In this document: positions 60,640 through 64,000 of the stretch, piece by piece
Numbering within the stretch: position 1 is the stretch's first letter
Layout: each line of letters opens with the position of its first letter
Notes under the pieces: generated by a model
Told to the model about the DNA's origin: nothing
The model's input: only the letters and a program-made list of their open reading frames with translations
Database searches by the model: none
Assembly (NCBI GenBank): GCA_027405735.1
Contig: JAPEHQ010000011.1
Location: forward strand, 992,001-1,056,000
DNA length: 64,000 nt
Reading direction: 5' to 3'
Source: Mucor racemosus
Lineage: Eukaryota > Mucoromycota > Mucoromycetes > Mucorales > Mucoraceae
Program-made: the position numbers and the translations under genes

Positions 60640-61298
60640 ACTATGAACCCCTAACACTCACGCTACATGTATCAGTCCTTTCGTAGGATGTTTTATGTTA
60701 TATTTTGGTTTTTTTTCTCCTTTGGTGCCATGTTGTATATATGGGCCGTGGAAAGTCTCATAGGCCTTAGTGATATACTCCAGGAGTGGTGCCCTGGTAG
60801 CCTGGTTAGCGCGAAGCTATTATATCAACCAAATTTGAATTTACCATTTATGTTTCATCTGCCTCATCCTCAAGGCTCTTTTATCTAGCTTGATACCGTT
60901 TACTATGAAAATACATTATATGCTCCTCCCTTTTGCTGAACCCAGATCCTTACCCTCCACCCTCTCCCTGACCGCGAAGCTACCATCGATTCCCTGATCA
61001 CAAACCTATCCTCACTCCCCAAAACCCAGAACCCAACCCCCGTTTGATTCAACTGTAATCCTGCTCACAGTTGCTCCTCACCATAGAACTTTTGTTCTCA
61101 AATATCTCGTATCAACAAATCTTGTACTCAAAAATTCTAGAGTCGTATTTCGCATCCCTTGTTTTTATTTTCTTTGCACTTAAAACACGCTTCATATAAC
61201 ACAGAACCCGAACCCCAATATCCAGTCTTATCTCTCACTTCGCCATGGCGTACAGTTATAGGACTTTAAATAATGAAATAAAGAAGTTTATTTCCCTA

Positions 61299-61340
<42 letters not shown>
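60640..61340 (+). mobile_element. Retroposed sequence ending in a 41-A tail (LINE or SINE 3' end)
   Basis: A block noticeably richer in C than its surroundings (CCCTCCACCCTCTCCCTGACC-like text at 60950-60975) ends with AATGAAATAAAG and then 41 uninterrupted A at 61300-61340. A long perfect A tail indicates recent reverse transcription of an RNA. Near 60800, GGTAGCCTGGTTAGCGCG resembles a tRNA A box, hinting at a tRNA-derived SINE, but no B box is evident. No target duplication found; the 5' border is a guess. Confidence 0.5.
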
Positions 61341-61341
<1 letters not shown>

Positions 61342-61648
61342 ATTGATTTTTCGACATTTCGATAGGGAAAAAGTACTTAAATTGCTTTAAAGTTTTAAGC
61401 TTTCTGGTACATATTTTAATACTCCATCCAATGATATTAATATTACATGTATCAAGTGCATCTGTAAAATGTTATCTGTGAAAAACCTAAAATCGGTTTT
61501 TGCCACAAAAGTCTATTTTTAGAATAAGTAACGCTCGATCTAATGTTTAGAAATAAAGGATATGGCTTTTACAAACATTTTATATTAGAACTTACCTTAG
61601 TAAAAAACGTCGATTTTTGGGAGAAAAATCGCATTAACTGATTTCCTT

Positions 61649-61680
61649 GATTTTCCATGAGGGATACCTCATGGAAAATC
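61649..61680. repeat. Perfect 14-bp stem hairpin with GATA loop
   Basis: GATTTTCCATGAGG and CCTCATGGAAAATC flank a 4-base loop. It sits in AT-rich DNA of unknown function. Confidence 0.9.
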
Positions 61681-62298
61681 GGCCAAAATTATCGATTTTT
61701 TCATGACCTTAAAAATGCCCAAGAATGATATAAGAACATTGATAGATGCTTCTGCAATTCATTGGAACTTATTCTGAGCGATTTCGAGCCTCTTTTTAGG
61801 TTATAATTTGCAAAAATATTTAAACCCAAAAAGAGACATTATTTATAAAAGGGGGCATTTAAGTGCAAATTTATTAGAATAAAAACAAGAAAAAAACTGG
61901 TATGTGTTCTTCACATTTTTTAAACCACCCTCAGTAAAACATACTAATTTATTATTGAATGTAAGGCTGAGAGAAAATCCATAAAGTTTGTGTTTTTGCA
62001 TTTTTGCATTAAATTAGCGCCTTTGTTTCGTAATCAGATCCTAAATTAATGTGAAACATATCTTATCAGAAAATTCGTACCCTTATTAGACAATAGATCA
62101 AGAGTGATTCATAATTTACCAAACATTTAGCGGTATCAATAGCATTTGGCAGCGGTTTCTGGCAAGTAAAACAATAACAAAATTTTCAAAAGCATTTCTG
62201 ACAGATTCAATTAATTCTAATAAATATGTATTTTATTTACATCACATATATATATAACACAACGAGTAGCAACAGCTCGCTTCTTCTTTATGACCATT

Positions 62299-62583
62299 TC
62301 ATCTTCTTTTTCTGCTTGATGTCTTTCCATTATACGATCTGTGTCTCTTAAGGCTATACCAACTATTAGTTTTAAAAACACATTCTTCCTCGTGCATCTT
62401 TTTATCAACAGCTGTTAAATTTCTAACGTCATCCAAACCCGAATGATGTCTCCTTTGAAATTTCACATTATTTTTATACTTCACAGCCACATTGCGCGAT
62501 GGTTCAAATAAAGGCCAGTTTGCATGACAAGTAGTCGCTTTATCATACGATAATGTTAAATCAGAAAACCAAATTGGTGATTT
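62299..62583 (-). pseudogene. Fragment of an ERI1-like 3'-5' exonuclease
   Basis: A 95-codon open frame without a starting ATG encodes PLFEPSRNVAVKYKNNVKFQ, then RRHHSGLDDVRNLTAVDKKM and EECVFKTN. This fits the last part of the DEDDh exonuclease domain of ERI1-type enzymes (H-x-G-L-D-D-x-x-N with the final catalytic His and Asp). The preceding catalytic DE and D motifs are absent from the window. It is most likely a gene relic; similarity is modest. Confidence 0.4.
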
Positions 62584-62716
62584 TCATGATGCTGGGAGTG
62601 ATTGTCAAAATAACAATTGACGTTAGACTCCCACATATATAACTATATCAGAAGCGGCTACAATTGGCTTCATTTTTACAACAGAAAATGAAATAAAAAC
62701 TTTACAAATGGCATAG

Positions 62717-63108
62717 ACAAGAACAAGTTCAACATTGATAACCACAGAAACTATCACCACGGTAACAACAAATTTAACTTTGCCCATTACTTCTACAAGC
62801 TATTCTATAACAAAAGTACCAACTACTATTTTAATGATAACCGCAGTCATTCTGGATTTTGTTTACGAATCCACAATCACATCTACTACTCGGATATCGA
62901 CAGTTTTCGGGGCAGGTGCGATAGTACCTGGAGCTGAATATAAATAATTATAACTACAGCAATCATTCCAACTATCAAACCAACTGATACTATCACTAAA
63001 ATCTCATTTAAATATACAATTAGCAAAACATCAACTACATTAACAACAAACGTTTCAACTTCTGTCACTACTACTTATGATTTGGAGACAATATCAACCA
63101 TGATGTAG
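62717..63108 (+). CDS. Thr/Ser-rich surface-protein-like ORF, 5' end unknown
   Basis: Two exons, 62717-62915 and 62960-63108, join in frame across a 44-nt intron (GGGGCAG|GTGCGA ... TACAG). The product is about 115 aa, rich in Thr, Ser and Ile (TITTVTTNLTLP, STTLTTNVSTSVTTTYDL), like O-mannosylated cell-wall stalks. No in-frame ATG follows the upstream stop at 62714. The frame begins right after an AG (GGCATAG), so another exon upstream is likely but not identified. It could be a remnant. Confidence 0.35.
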
Positions 63109-64000
63109 AAGTTTGGGTATTTTTAGAGAATTTACCAAGTGAATTGCATCTGAAGCAATAAAACAAATTGCATGTATTTTTTATGAGCTACTAAATTATG
63201 ATATAACTATTCTTTGGTATATCATAAGCTAATAAATTGATGTAAGAATCCTTCAAAATCAAATACATAAATTGTCTGGTATTCAATTATTATTACCAAA
63301 TACAGAAATTCAGGTACGAGACGGGTTTCAAACCCAGAAATTCAGGTACGAAAGATACAACCTTACATAGTTAACTTTTATGAGATAATCTATATGTATT
63401 CTACGCAAGTAAGCATTTTATCAGCTCCATCAGCACGTGTTAGTAGCACAAATTGTTGTAAATGGAAAAGAATATGCAACCTAGCGCTCAATTTATTAGA
63501 ATATAAGCAAATGAAACATTATTTGTGTCATTTTTGTTTTGCTTATACGCGTCCATATATCGTAAATATATAATAAGTATGATTTGGTAAAGAAAAATAT
63601 TATTTTCATATTAGATTCTTATGTTTTGCATACCTTGTTACAATTTTTGTAGCGTAAAGTGAATAATCCAATGAATATATAAAAAAACAATCTCATATGT
63701 TATTATTCAATATCGCCAGTATCAAAATCTGATTAACGAAAGATATTTAATCACATTAACATGTATTGTTGTTGCAATTGTTTGTATTCGGATAAAAGTA
63801 TGTTGATAATGATATCTAATAGTCGCGGCGATCTGAATTTGTTAATTTTTAGTGGCATCGCGCTTTGCCGCGCCTTGGCCGTTTAAAATTCAATTAATAA
63901 TGCATTCTAACAGATTAGTAATTTTTTTCCTGCAACACAACATAACTTAAATTATTTTACGCAGCAGCAAGAAGCGAAACAATTTAATCATTAATTATGT
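63109..64000. other. Intergenic, nothing recognised
   Basis: Contains a direct repeat CAGAAATTCAGGTACGA (63304 and 63335) and, near 63850, a GC-rich word pair (GCATCGCGCTTTGCCGCGCC) of the kind seen in the 34370-36060 array. Confidence 0.5.

Noticed and set aside
60790..60860. tRNA gene suggested by an A-box-like sequence
   Set aside because: No B box or cloverleaf can be drawn at the required spacing; treated only as a SINE hint.
1..64000. CRISPR arrays, operons, ribosome binding sites, rho-independent terminators
   Set aside because: Spliced genes show this is eukaryotic nuclear DNA. Repeats here are not regularly spaced short units, and the hairpins at 27953 and 61649 lack any adjacent gene.

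Overview
This window is nuclear DNA of a fungus, most likely a mucoralean one (Mucoromycota). The DNA is AT-rich. The genes carry many short introns of roughly 40-90 nt with GTAAGT-like donors and YAG acceptors. The encoded proteins have clear fungal or opisthokont relatives, and the intergenic space is crowded with small repeats. Species cannot be told from the sequence. Gene models below were spliced by eye; every stated exon set keeps reading frame from start to stop.

Layout. 0.3-6.2 kb: glycogenin (minus strand, very long C-terminal extension), then peptidyl-tRNA hydrolase 2 (minus). 6.2-15.5 kb: gene-poor, with interspersed repeats (families A and B), a solo LTR and a decayed C2H2 zinc-finger gene. 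15.5-17.5 kb: a NAT-family xanthine/uric-acid type permease (minus) with GATA motifs upstream. 18.6-30 kb: a transposon nest. A family-A repeat is split by an apparently intact 4.15-kb hAT transposon with a perfect 8-bp target duplication. A 0.6-kb MITE, a 2.8-kb near-perfect palindrome and two more LTRs follow. 30.6-40.5 kb: exportin-7 (minus), a divergent ADAM metalloprotease (plus) and a small coiled-coil protein that may be BLOC1S5/Muted-like (plus). 40.6-45.2 kb: repeats, including a Tc1/mariner-type MITE and a 48-bp perfect palindrome made of two copies of its terminal repeat. 45.3-58.5 kb: an ER-type UDP-glycosyltransferase (plus), a BRPF/NTO1-type chromatin reader (minus), an unrecognised 352-aa protein (minus) and a GT15 alpha-1,2-mannosyltransferase (minus), with another family-A copy between the last two. 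58.5-64 kb: low gene content, with a small cysteine-rich secreted candidate, a retroposed sequence ending in 41 A, an ERI1-like exonuclease fragment and a Thr-rich spliced ORF.

The genes are housekeeping and cell-surface genes with no operon-like link: glycogen priming, ribosome rescue, purine uptake, nuclear export, ectodomain shedding, glycosylation and histone acetylation targeting. The most unusual material is the repeat landscape. The best candidate for something undescribed is the 2.8-kb foldback palindrome. Its arms are related to the dispersed non-coding family A, so a transcript through it would be a natural long hairpin RNA in a lineage known for RNAi.
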